DNA of 11,916 nt from positions 1 through 11,916 of the forward strand of contig CAWVGT010000004.1 in the NCBI GenBank assembly GCA_963928645.1, given 5' to 3'. The translations under genes were made by a program, and so were the position numbers. Every line of letters starts with the position of its first letter. Position 1 is the stretch's first letter. Positions 1 to 6,714 of this stretch are shown one piece after another. Source of the DNA: Fimadaptatus sp963928645 (GTDB lineage: Bacteria > Bacillota > Clostridia > Christensenellales > Aristaeellaceae). The notes beneath the pieces were generated by a model. The model was not told the origin of the DNA. It ran no database searches and saw only the letters and a program-made list of their open reading frames with translations.

Positions 1-1
1 C

Positions 2-736
2 GGCTCGCTGGCCCGCAAGGAGGCCACCGGCTTTGGCCTCATCTACTTCACCCGCGAGATGCTCGCCGCCAAGGGCGAGTCGTTTGAGGGCAAGACCGTG
101 GTCGTGTCCGGCTCGGGCAACGTCGCCATCTACGCCAACCAGAAGGCTACCCAGCTGGGCGGCAAGGTCATTGCCATGAGCGACTCCAACGGCTACATCG
201 TCGACGAGGACGGCATCGACCTGGACGCCATCAAGCAGATAAAGGAAGTCGAGCGCAAGCGCATCAAGGTCTACGTCGACACCCATCCCAACGCCCGCTA
301 CTACGAGGGCTCCAAGGGCATCTGGACCGTCAAGTGCGACATCGCGCTGCCCTGCGCGACCCAGAATGAGCTCGACATCGACGGCGCGCGCGCGCTGGTC
401 GCGGGCGGCTGCATAGCCGTCGCCGAGGGCGCCAACATGCCCACCACGCTCGACGCCACCGAGTACCTGCAGGCCCAGGGCGTGCTGTTCGGGCCCGCCA
501 AGGCCGCCAACGCCGGCGGCGTCGCCACCAGCGCCCTCGAGATGACCCAGAACAGCATGCGCCTGAGCTGGACCTTCGACGAGGTCGACGCCAAGCTCAA
601 CGACATAATGGTCGGCATATACAAGGCCGCCAGCGCCGCCGCCGCCGAGTACGGCATGCCCGGCAACCTGGTCGCGGGCGCCAACATCGCCGGCTTCCTC
701 AAGATCGCCGACGCCATGCTGGCCCAGGGCGTCTGA
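2..736 (+). CDS. gdhA: glutamate dehydrogenase, C-terminal part (5' end outside window)
   Basis: Glutamate dehydrogenase catalyses reversible reductive amination of 2-oxoglutarate to glutamate in the cytoplasm. The reading frame is open from base 2, so about the first 200 residues of the usual ~445 are missing and 244 are present. Visible features are the EATGFG stretch that opens the cofactor domain, the Rossmann loop GSGNVA, then SDSNG, the LPCATQNELD segment, AEGANMPTT, and the C-terminal block GPAKAANAGGVATSALEM, all typical of the hexameric family. The SDS after the second Rossmann strand resembles the E. coli NADP-type enzyme more than the Clostridium NAD-type; the NADP preference is an inference. 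Isoleucine codons are mostly ATC (11 of 16), unlike the neighbours, which suggests high expression. It stands alone and is followed 28 bases later by a strong hairpin terminator. Family call is very secure. Confidence 0.97.
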   Translation, partial: GSLARKEATGFGLIYFTREMLAAKGESFEGKTVVVSGSGNVAIYANQKATQLGGKVIAMSDSNGYIVDEDGIDLDAIKQIKEVERKRIKVYVDTHPNARYYEGSKGIWTVKCDIALPCATQNELDIDGARALVAGGCIAVAEGANMPTTLDATEYLQAQGVLFGPAKAANAGGVATSALEMTQNSMRLSWTFDEVDAKLNDIMVGIYKAASAAAAEYGMPGNLVAGANIAGFLKIADAMLAQGV

Positions 737-764
737 TAGTCAGCGCTCAATCGAATATGCGTTT

Positions 765-793
765 GCGCCCGGCGGGTCCTGCCCGCCGGGCGC
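765..793 (+). terminator. gdhA terminator hairpin
   Basis: A perfect 12-bp stem (GCGCCCGGCGGG at 765-776 with CCCGCCGGGCGC at 782-793) encloses a 5-base loop and lies 28 bases after the gdhA stop. The tail GCTTTGCTGTCT is only moderately T-rich. Position and stem strength still support intrinsic termination of the gdhA transcript. Confidence 0.8.
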
Positions 794-976
794 GCTTTGC
801 TGTCTGCATAGTTCGGTATGCGGCGCACCGCGCGCCGTTCAAGCCCCTTGACGCCGGCATTGCCGCATTCGCTCACCGCTACACAATCTGAACGCCCACG
901 CTATCGCACCATCTGGCCGCCGCCGTTGCAGGCAAGGTCGGCTGGCGAACGCGGGCGGCTTGGCATAACGAACGAC

Positions 977-1005
977 GCGCCCGGTGGGTTCGACCCGCCG
1001 GGCGC
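977..1005. terminator. second hairpin, terminator-like, between convergent genes
   Basis: A 13-bp stem (977-989 with 993-1005) closes on a TCG loop. It is almost a copy of the hairpin at 765-793. Read on the + strand it has one G-U wobble; on the - strand the same position is a C-A mismatch, although the - strand tail (GTCGTTCGTTATG) is richer in T. It could terminate read-through from gdhA or the membrane protein gene whose stop is at 1097. Confidence 0.6.
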
Positions 1006-1096
1006 GCGGCTTCTGCGTTGACGGGCTGGCCTGCCGGCGCGGCGCTCTATCCACACGGCCGCGTTGCCTCAGCTCCCCCGCCCATCATTGCGCCGC

Positions 1097-1504
1097 TCAC
1101 GCCTTCGCGCCGCGCCGCCCGCGCCGCGCCGGCAGGTTGGCCAGCAGCGCGCCCGCCGCGCCGCCCACCGCCGCGCCTATCATGACCTCGCCCGCCAGCG
1201 TCGACCAGTCCGCGCTCATGCCCGAGGCCAGCCCCAGCGCGCCCAGCCCCAGCAGCATGTACAGCGCGCCCACCGCCGCGCCCTTTATCAGCCCGCGCTC
1301 GCCGCCCGGCCCCACCGCCGCCAGCACGCCCAGCAGCACGCTGGCCAGCTTCAGGCACTGGTTCATCAGCCGTATGCTCTCGTCGCTGATCGCCGTATAG
1401 CCCGCCGCCAGACCCAGCGCCAGCATGCCCGCCGCGGTCACGCCCACCGCCACCGCCAGTCCCCGGGCCACGCCCAGCGCCGCGCCCTTGATACCGCTCC
1501 GCAT
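1097..1504 (-). CDS. small membrane protein, TIGR04086 / YrzE-like
   Basis: The product is a 135-aa, very hydrophobic protein. It has about four predicted membrane segments (roughly residues 13-35, 47-65, 73-93, 105-123) and a basic C-terminal tail (ARRGRRGAKA). Size, four-helix layout and glycine/alanine-rich helices fit the TIGR04086 family of Firmicute membrane proteins (B. subtilis YrzE-like), whose function is unknown. The match is by general pattern rather than a signature motif. The start ATG at 1504 is preceded by GGAGG eight bases upstream, which fixes it. The gene is monocistronic, convergent with gdhA and divergent from the gene at 1647. I found no clear promoter in the 140-base divergent region on this strand; a TAAAAT at about -40 lacks a good -35. 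Confidence 0.7.
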   Translation of the reverse strand: MRSGIKGAALGVARGLAVAVGVTAAGMLALGLAAGYTAISDESIRLMNQCLKLASVLLGVLAAVGPGGERGLIKGAAVGALYMLLGLGALGLASGMSADWSTLAGEVMIGAAVGGAAGALLANLPARRGRRGAKA

Positions 1505-1576
1505 AAAACCCGCCTCCCATATGTTTGTTTATGCAGATTTTATGCCGCGCGCGCCGGGTTTAGACGCGTTTGTCAT

Positions 1577-1605
1577 TTGACATCACCTGCCCGGACTGAT
1601 ATAAT
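1577..1605 (+). promoter_or_regulatory. consensus sigma-A promoter for the 1647-3415 operon
   Basis: TTGACA at 1577-1582 and TATAAT at 1600-1605 are separated by exactly 17 bases, and TG one base before the -10 (TGATATAAT) adds an extended -10. All twelve hexamer bases match consensus. The predicted start near 1612 leaves a leader of about 35 bases before the ATG at 1647. Confidence 0.9.
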
Positions 1606-1646
1606 TTGGTAAACCATCACCATATTACAGCAGAGGAAGTGAGCAG

Positions 1647-1982
1647 ATGTTTGGCCGCAAAAAGCCCGCGCCCGCCGCGGCGCGCAGCGCGCCCCAACGC
1701 ATACGCATAGACGGCCCCGACGGCGCGCTGTATGACGGCGCGCTCACGGCGCTGAGCGTGCCCGAGCCGCTGATAATCGAGCTGAGCATAGAGTTCTTCG
1801 ACGATCCCGAGCCCTGCCAGATACACCGCGGCGCGGTGCTCAGGCGCGTGTTCATGGAGCTGAGCGAGCTGGGCGAGCGCTCGAGCACGCCCGCCGACGC
1901 GCTGCCCCCGGCCGTATGCCGCTACCTGAGCGCGTATCCGGGCCTGACGGGCGTGACGCTGTACCGCGGGGAGGGCGATTGA
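1647..1982 (+). CDS. hypothetical protein, 111 aa, first gene of the thioredoxin/CcdA operon
   Basis: I do not recognise this family. The product is 111 aa, starts with a basic stretch (MFGRKK) followed by an alanine/proline/arginine-rich linker, and then becomes acidic with alternating hydrophobic residues, suggesting a small soluble alpha/beta fold of about residues 17-108. There is one cysteine in the segment PEPCQIH (residue 57) and another near residue 91 (AVCRYL); no membrane segment or signal peptide is visible. A ribosome site GAGGAAG lies upstream of the ATG, and a perfect sigma-A promoter lies ahead. The stop TGA is only two bases before the ATG of the downstream membrane fusion, so the two are almost certainly co-transcribed and translationally coupled. 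A role linked to that redox protein is an inference from position only. Confidence 0.8.
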   Translation: MFGRKKPAPAAARSAPQRIRIDGPDGALYDGALTALSVPEPLIIELSIEFFDDPEPCQIHRGAVLRRVFMELSELGERSSTPADALPPAVCRYLSAYPGLTGVTLYRGEGD

Positions 1983-1984
1983 TT

Positions 1985-3415
1985 ATGGCTAGGCTCAGGT
2001 TCTGGCTCGGCGCGCTGATCTGCGCCGCGCTGCTGACGGGCGCTTGCGCGCGCGCCGACGACGTGGAACAGCGCCCGATGATACTCTACTTCTTCGAAAA
2101 CTACTGCGACTCGTGCCGGCCCGAGGAGGACTTCATCAATTCGTTTTCCGACCTGACCGGCCGCAGCATCAGCCAGTACCAGTTCCGCTACTACAACGTG
2201 CGCCGCGCCGCCGATCGCGAGGTGTACGAACAGGCGCTTGAGGACTACGCCGTGCCCGAGGACCAGCAGTACCTGCCCATGGCGATAGTCGACGGCGTGG
2301 TCTACGCCGGCACCTCGCGCATACAGAGCGCCATGCCCGCCGACTTCATCGAAAACGAGTCGACCGACAGCGTGATATACTACCTGTACTCGCCGTCGTG
2401 CGAGGGCTGCGCGCAGGTCGAGGCCACGCTGGACGCGCTGCCCGAGGCGCTGACCGTCGCGCGCGGCGACTACGAGTTCGAGTCGAGCGTCAAGCTGATA
2501 CGGGTCAACATATACGAACAGCTCGACGTGGCGCAGGCGCTGTTTGAGCGCTACAGCGTGCCCGAGGACGATCAGACCACGCCGATAGTGTTCCTGCGCG
2601 ACGCGTATTACAACGGCGCCGAGCGCATCAACCGCATGCTGCTGTTCGCGCTGGAGCACGCGCAGGCCGTGGGCACCGCGCTGATTGACGACGCCGCGCC
2701 CGCCGACGCGTCGGGCCTGACCTGGCTGGGCACGCTGACCGCGGGCCTGGTCGCCGGGTTCAACCCCTGCGCGCTGAGCATGCTGCTGTTCTTTCTGACG
2801 CTGCTGCTGCCGCTGGGCAAGCGCGCGGGGCTGTGCGCGGGCGTGTTCCTGGCGAGCAAGTTCGTGACCTACATGCTGATAGGCACCGCGCTGCTTACGG
2901 CGTTCTCGGCCTGGAACCCGACCTGGCTGCCGCTGGCGGCCAAGCTGCTGCTGACGGTGATAGGCGGCGCGCTGGTCGCGCTGAACCTGGCCGACGCCTG
3001 GGCCGCGCATCGCGAGAAGTACGGCCGGATAAAGAACCAGCTGCCGCGCGGGCTGCGCCACTTCCTGCACGAGCGCATAAAGCGCGCGCTGGAGCACCCC
3101 GGGCGCAGGCTGCTGCCCTCGATAGTCGTGCTGGGGCTGATAGTCGCGGCGAGCGAGTTCCTGTGCTCGGGCCAGCTGTACCTGGCCACGCTGACCGCCG
3201 GGCTGGAGCTCGGCCTGGAGTACGGGCGGCATCTGGCGCTGCTGGCGGTGTTCTGCCTGGCGTTCCTGACGCCGTCCATCGTGCTGACGGTGCTGGTCGT
3301 CAAGGGCCGCGACCTGTTCGGCCTGTCCGACGGCGTGCTGCGCCACATGACCGCGATAAAGCTCGCCACCGCACTGGTCATGGTCGGCATAATCATTGTG
3401 GCGTGGATAATCTGA
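1985..3415 (+). CDS. exported double-thioredoxin / CcdA(DsbD)-like membrane fusion
   Basis: The product is a 476-aa fusion that probably moves electrons across the membrane to its own extracytoplasmic thioredoxin domains. Residues 1-24 look like a signal sequence, ending either in a weak lipobox (LTGAC, Cys21) or an ARA cleavage site. Two thioredoxin-like domains follow, each with a CXXC (C41-D-S-C44 in a FFENYC context; C139-E-G-C142 in a YSPSC context) and a likely cis-proline (P98, P200). They look like an internal duplication (both have a YxVPED segment). Residues 245-476 form six membrane helices of the CcdA/DsbD type with one cysteine in each half: C262 in FNPCA and C394 in FLCSG, matching the redox pair of DsbD. 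I start at ATG 1985 because GGGGAGG precedes it; an in-frame ATG at 1916 lies inside the upstream gene. Order differs from DsbD, where the thioredoxin is C-terminal. Family is secure; substrate is unknown. Confidence 0.92.
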   Translation: MARLRFWLGALICAALLTGACARADDVEQRPMILYFFENYCDSCRPEEDFINSFSDLTGRSISQYQFRYYNVRRAADREVYEQALEDYAVPEDQQYLPMAIVDGVVYAGTSRIQSAMPADFIENESTDSVIYYLYSPSCEGCAQVEATLDALPEALTVARGDYEFESSVKLIRVNIYEQLDVAQALFERYSVPEDDQTTPIVFLRDAYYNGAERINRMLLFALEHAQAVGTALIDDAAPADASGLTWLGTLTAGLVAGFNPCALSMLLFFLTLLLPLGKRAGLCAGVFLASKFVTYMLIGTALLTAFSAWNPTWLPLAAKLLLTVIGGALVALNLADAWAAHREKYGRIKNQLPRGLRHFLHERIKRALEHPGRRLLPSIVVLGLIVAASEFLCSGQLYLATLTAGLELGLEYGRHLALLAVFCLAFLTPSIVLTVLVVKGRDLFGLSDGVLRHMTAIKLATALVMVGIIIVAWII

Positions 3416-3490
3416 CGCGGGCGCGCGCCCATCGCGCGGCGCACCGGATAGCCCTGACCCAGGCATGCCTTTGCATGTGCAATGAATAAT

Positions 3491-3553
3491 AATACGCAGG
3501 CTCGCCGCGGCAAATGCGCACCCGCATCCGCCACGGCGAGCCTGTTGCGTATT
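3491..3553. terminator. stem-loop between convergent operons, probable bidirectional terminator
   Basis: AATACGCAGGCTCGCCG (3491-3507) pairs with a copy at 3534-3553 (CGGCGAGCC then TGCGTATT) that carries a 3-base insertion; the loop contains a small inner hairpin (ATGCG/CGCAT). A/T-rich flanks lie on both sides. It sits between the stop of the fusion gene (3415) and the stop of spoVAE (3574), so it could serve both transcripts. Confidence 0.75.
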
Positions 3554-3573
3554 GTCCCGCAGCTGCGTCCCGC

Positions 3574-3942
3574 TCAATCCTTCGAGCGCGGCCGCGCGCA
3601 CAGCGCCGCGATGTATCCGAACACTATCGACGCCGCTATGCCCGCCGCCGTCGCCGACACGCCGCCCGACAGCGCGCCCATGAGTCCGTCCTCGCGCACG
3701 CCCTTTATCGCGCCCTGGCTCAGCGAATAGCCGAACCCGGTCAGCGGCGTAGTCGCGCCCGCGCCCGCGAACTCGATCAGCGGCTCGTACACGCCCAGCG
3801 CGCCCAGCGCCACGCCCGCCGTCACGAACAGCACCAGTATGCGCGCGCTGGTCAGGTTGGTGCGCAGTATCAGCATTTCGCCCAGCGCGCACAGCGCCCC
3901 GCCCACCAGGAACGCCCGCGCCATCGCCCAAATCAGCTCCAC
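3574..3942 (-). CDS. spoVAE: stage V sporulation protein AE (dipicolinate channel)
   Basis: SpoVAE is one of the membrane subunits of the channel that takes Ca-dipicolinate into the forespore and releases it at germination. The 122-aa product has the family length and the typical opening FLVGGALCALGEMLI, followed by helices and the GATTPLTGFGYSL loop, which mirrors the related loop of SpoVAC. I choose the GTG at 3942: GGAGG (3950-3954) sits seven bases before it and directly after the spoVAD stop. A longer open frame exists upstream but lies wholly inside spoVAD. Last gene of the operon; the intergenic distance to spoVAD is 14 bases. It ends 21 bases from the shared stem-loop. The call is secure; in Bacillus nomenclature it corresponds to SpoVAEb. 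Confidence 0.94.
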   Translation of the reverse strand: MELIWAMARAFLVGGALCALGEMLILRTNLTSARILVLFVTAGVALGALGVYEPLIEFAGAGATTPLTGFGYSLSQGAIKGVREDGLMGALSGGVSATAAGIAASIVFGYIAALCARPRSKD

Positions 3943-3956
3943 AATACCACCTCCGC

Positions 3957-4967
3957 TCACGGCCCCGTTATGGCCAGCGCATGCGCTATCGAGGGTATGC
4001 TCTCGCCCTGCAGCGCGCTCACCGGGCTCAGCAGCGCGCCGGTGCCCATTATCAGTATGCGCCTGAGCTCGCCCGCGGCCAGCCTGTCCAGCAGCATCGA
4101 CCCGAACACGCACGCCAGGCACGCGCAGCCGCTGCCGCCCGCGCACGAGTCCTGCTCGGGCGTGAACATGCTCGCGCCGCAGTCCAGCAGCTGCGCGTCC
4201 GGCAGCGGCCGGCCGCGCTGCGCCATCAGGTCGCGCAGCAGCTCCCGGCCGATGCGCCCCAGGTCGCCGGTCACTATCAGGTCGTAGTCGGCCGGCACGC
4301 GGCCCGTGTCGTCGAAGTGCGCGCACAGCGTGTCGGCCGCCGCCGGCGCCATCGCCGCGCCCATGTTGTTTACGTCGGGTATGTCGTAGTCTATGACCCG
4401 GCCATACGTGCCCAGCTCCACGCGTGCCCGCGCCGCGCCCTGCGCCGCCAGCACCGCCGCGCCCGAGCCGGTCACGGTGCGCTGCGAGCTGGGCGTGCGC
4501 TGGTTGCCCAGCTCCTGCGGGTAGCGGAACTCGCGCTCGGCCGTGGAAAAGTGGCTCGAGGTCACGCACAGCGCGTTGTCCACATGGCCCGCGTCTATCA
4601 GCGCCGCGCCCACCAGCATCGACTCTGCTATCGTGGAGCATGCGCCGTACACGCCCAGGAACCCCGCGCCCAGCTCGCGCGCGCAGATCGTGGCCGCCAG
4701 TATCTGCTGCTCCAGGTCGCCGGCTATCATCAGCTGGAGCTGTTCGGGCCGCAGCGCGGCCTTCTTGAGCGCCAGATACGCCGTGCGCGTCATCAGCTCG
4801 GCCTCGGACTGCTCGTATGTGTCCCGGCCCAGCCGGTCGTCGTCCAGCACCTGGTCGAACTCGCGGCCCAACGGCCCCGCGCCCTCCTTGGGCCCCACTA
4901 TCGCCGCGCCCGCGATCACGCGCGGCCGGGAGTCGTAGCGCATAGTGCGCGCGCCCAGTCTTGCCAT
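3957..4967 (-). CDS. spoVAD: stage V sporulation protein AD (dipicolinate-binding, thiolase fold)
   Basis: SpoVAD is the soluble thiolase-fold subunit that binds dipicolinic acid on the spore inner membrane. The 336-aa product matches family length (about 338) end to end. Visible motifs are GPKEGAGPLG (25-34), AGDL (82-85), GACST with Cys110 where a thiolase nucleophile would sit, TSSH with His139, VTGSGAAV (166-172), MAPAAADT (206-213), TGDLG (233-237), AGGSGCAC (276-283) and the C-terminal GALLSP (310-315). Cys110 and His139 line the ligand pocket in the B. subtilis protein, as I recall it. The start ATG at 4967 is one base after the spoVAC stop and preceded by a run of six G that can act as ribosome site, so translation is coupled. 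Nothing is truncated. Confidence 0.97.
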   Translation of the reverse strand: MARLGARTMRYDSRPRVIAGAAIVGPKEGAGPLGREFDQVLDDDRLGRDTYEQSEAELMTRTAYLALKKAALRPEQLQLMIAGDLEQQILAATICARELGAGFLGVYGACSTIAESMLVGAALIDAGHVDNALCVTSSHFSTAEREFRYPQELGNQRTPSSQRTVTGSGAAVLAAQGAARARVELGTYGRVIDYDIPDVNNMGAAMAPAAADTLCAHFDDTGRVPADYDLIVTGDLGRIGRELLRDLMAQRGRPLPDAQLLDCGASMFTPEQDSCAGGSGCACLACVFGSMLLDRLAAGELRRILIMGTGALLSPVSALQGESIPSIAHALAITGP

Positions 4968-4968
4968 A

Positions 4969-5427
4969 TCAAACCCCCCATATCAATTTCAGCAAATAGT
5001 ACACGACGCCCACCAGCACGCTCGAGCTGATGCCGTACACCAGCACCGGCCCCGCGATCTGGAACATGCGCGCGCCCACGCCCAGCACCAGGCCCTCGCT
5101 GCGATACTCCATCGCCGCCGACACTATCGAGTTGGCGAACCCGGTTATCGGCACGATCGTGCCGCCGCCGGCATAGCGCCCTATCCGGTCGAACACGCCC
5201 AGCGCCGTGAGCACCGCGGTTATGAACACCAGCGTCACGCTGCATATCGCGCCGGCGTCCTGCCGCTCCAGCCCGCCCAGCGCCATAAGCCAGCGTATGT
5301 ACGCCTCGCTCAGCGCGCAGATCGCGCCGCCGACCCAGGCCGCGCGCCAGGTGTCGCGCACCATGTGGCTGCCGGGCGTGCGCCGCTCGACCAGCCGCTT
5401 GTATTGCTCGCGCTCGCGCTGCGACAT
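4969..5427 (-). CDS. spoVAC: stage V sporulation protein AC (dipicolinate channel)
   Basis: SpoVAC is a membrane subunit of the SpoVA channel; in B. subtilis it behaves as a mechanosensitive channel that releases dipicolinate during germination. The 152-aa product has the family's length. It has a charged N-terminus (about 1-25), helices near 29-50, 58-79 and 120-148, and the hallmark loop GTIVPITGFANS (89-100) followed by EYRSEG and GVGARMF. ATG 5427 lies one base after the stop of a 49-aa ORF, so its translation is probably coupled; upstream GGGCGGG is a weak ribosome site. Expected expression is in the forespore. The related loop in SpoVAE shows that the two are paralogous subunits. The call is secure. 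Confidence 0.96.
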   Translation of the reverse strand: MSQREREQYKRLVERRTPGSHMVRDTWRAAWVGGAICALSEAYIRWLMALGGLERQDAGAICSVTLVFITAVLTALGVFDRIGRYAGGGTIVPITGFANSIVSAAMEYRSEGLVLGVGARMFQIAGPVLVYGISSSVLVGVVYYLLKLIWGV

Positions 5428-5428
5428 G

Positions 5429-5578
5429 CTACCGCCCGCCCTTCTCGCCGCGGCTCAGCGGCGCGCAGCCCTCGGGCGCAAACCCGCGCACGCCCTCCTC
5501 GGCGCGCCTGAGCTCGCGCTCGCCCGGCCGCGCCTGCCAGTGCACCCGGCCTATCGGCAACTGTTGATTTGCCCGCAT
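5429..5578 (-). CDS. 49-aa ORF leading the spoVA operon, unknown function
   Basis: I infer a small gene here. It starts MRANQQLPIGRVHW and ends SRGEKGGR, 49 aa, hydrophilic, rich in Arg and Glu, with one cysteine (residue 38) and no membrane segment. Support comes from signals rather than homology: ATG 5578 has GAGGTG (5585-5590) six bases upstream, a sigma-G-like -10 lies just before that so the leader would be about 24 bases, and the TAG stop is one base before spoVAC's ATG. The only good ribosome site of the transcript start therefore belongs to this ORF. It may be a real spore protein or a leader peptide that feeds ribosomes into spoVAC. It is unlike SpoVAA or SpoVAB, which precede spoVAC in Bacillus. 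Confidence 0.6.
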   Translation of the reverse strand: MRANQQLPIGRVHWQARPGERELRRAEEGVRGFAPEGCAPLSRGEKGGR

Positions 5579-5608
5579 ATTGAACACCTCGCCTCGTCTA
5601 TGTGCGCT

Positions 5609-5636
5609 TAGTATGCCCCGGCGCGCGCGATAATAG
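5609..5636 (-). promoter_or_regulatory. sigma-G/sigma-F-like promoter for the spoVA operon
   Basis: On the - strand CATACTA (5609-5615) matches the forespore sigma-G/sigma-F -10 consensus exactly. Sixteen bases upstream, CTATT (5632-5636) is a partial match to the GHATR-type -35. B. subtilis spoVA is sigma-G dependent, and position just ahead of the first ORF fits. The -35 is weak, so the spacing is uncertain. Confidence 0.55.
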
Positions 5637-5738
5637 CCGCGCGTCGTGAGCTGAATCGCAGTAAAGCCATACGATGGCAGTTTGCGCTCATCGCGGCGCT
5701 GGTATTCACGCGCGCATGGCTTTGGCTGCTTTTGTATA

Positions 5739-5752
5739 TTTTGCCGGCAAAA
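5739..5752. promoter_or_regulatory. perfect 14-bp palindrome
   Basis: TTTTGCCGGCAAAA is a perfect palindrome, 16 bases before the first 238-bp unit. It could be a protein binding site or part of the repeat boundary. No function can be assigned. Confidence 0.35.
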
Positions 5753-5845
5753 GGTGGGGCATCTCAGGCCGATGCTTCACTTCAGGCCGTCGACAAGGCG
5801 CTAAATGCCGGGTGGCACGAGTTGCTGAGGATTAGATTTGGCTTA

Positions 5846-5863
5846 TGTACATTTAATTGTACA
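5846..5863. other. palindromic hairpin in repeat unit 1
   Basis: TGTACA-TTTAAT-TGTACA forms a 6-bp stem with a 6-base loop. The same site in unit 4 (6560-6577) reads TGTATA-TTCAAT-TATACA: a C-G pair has become T-A with both sides changed, so pairing is kept. Confidence 0.6.
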
Positions 5864-6687
5864 AAATGATGTTGTAATACTGAATGTATTAGCGCTATTT
5901 GCGAGTCAGGCCATGACCATCGCAAGCGGTACTGGACTGCCAACGCGCAAATCGCTTTGTCGATAAGCTGAAGCTGAACAGCTCATGCTGATGCTCATCT
6001 TCCAAACCGATGCTTCGCTTCAGGCCGTCGACAAGGCGCTAAACGCCGGGTGGCACGAGTTGCTTGGGATTCGATTTGGCCTATGGATATATTGGATTTT
6101 GCAAAGCAAAGCTGCAATGTAGGTTGTGCGCGCGATTTGCAAGTAAGGCCACGACCATCGCAAGCGGTACTGGACTGCCAACGCGCAAATCGCTTTGTCG
6201 ATAAGCTGAAGCTGAACTGCTCATGCTGATGCTCATCTTCCAAACCGATGCTTCGCTTCAGGCCGTCGGCAAGGCGCTAGATGCCGGATGGTGCGAGTTG
6301 CTTGGGATTCGATTTGGCTTATGGATATATTGGATTTTGCAAAGCAACATTGCAAAGTAGGTTGTGCGCGCGATTTGCAAGTCAGGCCATAGCCAGCGCA
6401 AGCGGTACCGGACTGCCAACACGCAAATCGCTTTGTCGCCAAGCTGAAGCGGAACATCCTATACTGACGCTCAGCTTCCATTCCGATGCTTCGCTTCAGG
6501 CCGTCGGCAAGGCGCCAAATGCCGGGTGCCGCGTGTTGCTTTGGATTCGATTTGGCTTATGTATATTCAATTATACAAAATGATATTACAATACTGAATG
6601 TATAAGCGCGATTTGCGGCGTCAGGCCCTGCCCATCGCAAGCAGAACCAAACTGTCCGCGCGTGGCCCGCTTTGCCAGTAAACTGAA

Positions 6688-6714
6688 GCGGAGCACCTCT
6701 TTGCGATGCTCCGC
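6688..6714 (-). terminator. probable terminator of the exporter operon
   Basis: An 8-bp perfect stem (GCGGAGCA 6688-6695 with TGCTCCGC 6707-6714) and an 11-base loop lie 60 bases after the permease stop. On the - strand it is followed by TTCAGTTTACTGG, modestly T-rich. It occupies the end of repeat unit 4, where the sequence departs from the other units. Confidence 0.55.

Larger units (their letters stand above)
737..1096. other. gene-free spacer between convergent gdhA and the small membrane protein gene
   Basis: This 360-base stretch holds two strong GC hairpins (765-793 and 977-1005) and about 183 bases between them. Short ORFs of 67-71 codons cross it on both strands, but they lack ribosome binding sites and overlap the hairpins, so I read them as chance ORFs of GC-rich DNA. 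I see no convincing promoter inside. Confidence 0.6.

Noticed and set aside
1916..1984. Upstream ATG for the thioredoxin/CcdA gene
   Set aside because: It lies inside the 111-aa gene without its own ribosome site and would put 23 extra residues before the signal sequence; ATG 1985 has GGGGAGG.
1922..3931. 669-codon - strand ORF
   Set aside because: Antisense to the thioredoxin/CcdA gene and overlapping spoVAE; low-complexity Arg/Gln/Gly composition and no family match.
5995..6481. Two similar 82-aa - strand ORFs within repeat units 2 and 3
   Set aside because: They look like a repeated small gene, but 16 of 82 residues differ while the DNA is very similar, units 1 and 4 lack the ORF, and no ribosome site is seen. 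I attribute them to the repeats.
6281..6583. 100-codon + strand ORF across repeat units 3 and 4
   Set aside because: No ribosome site, no recognisable protein features, and it spans a repeat junction.
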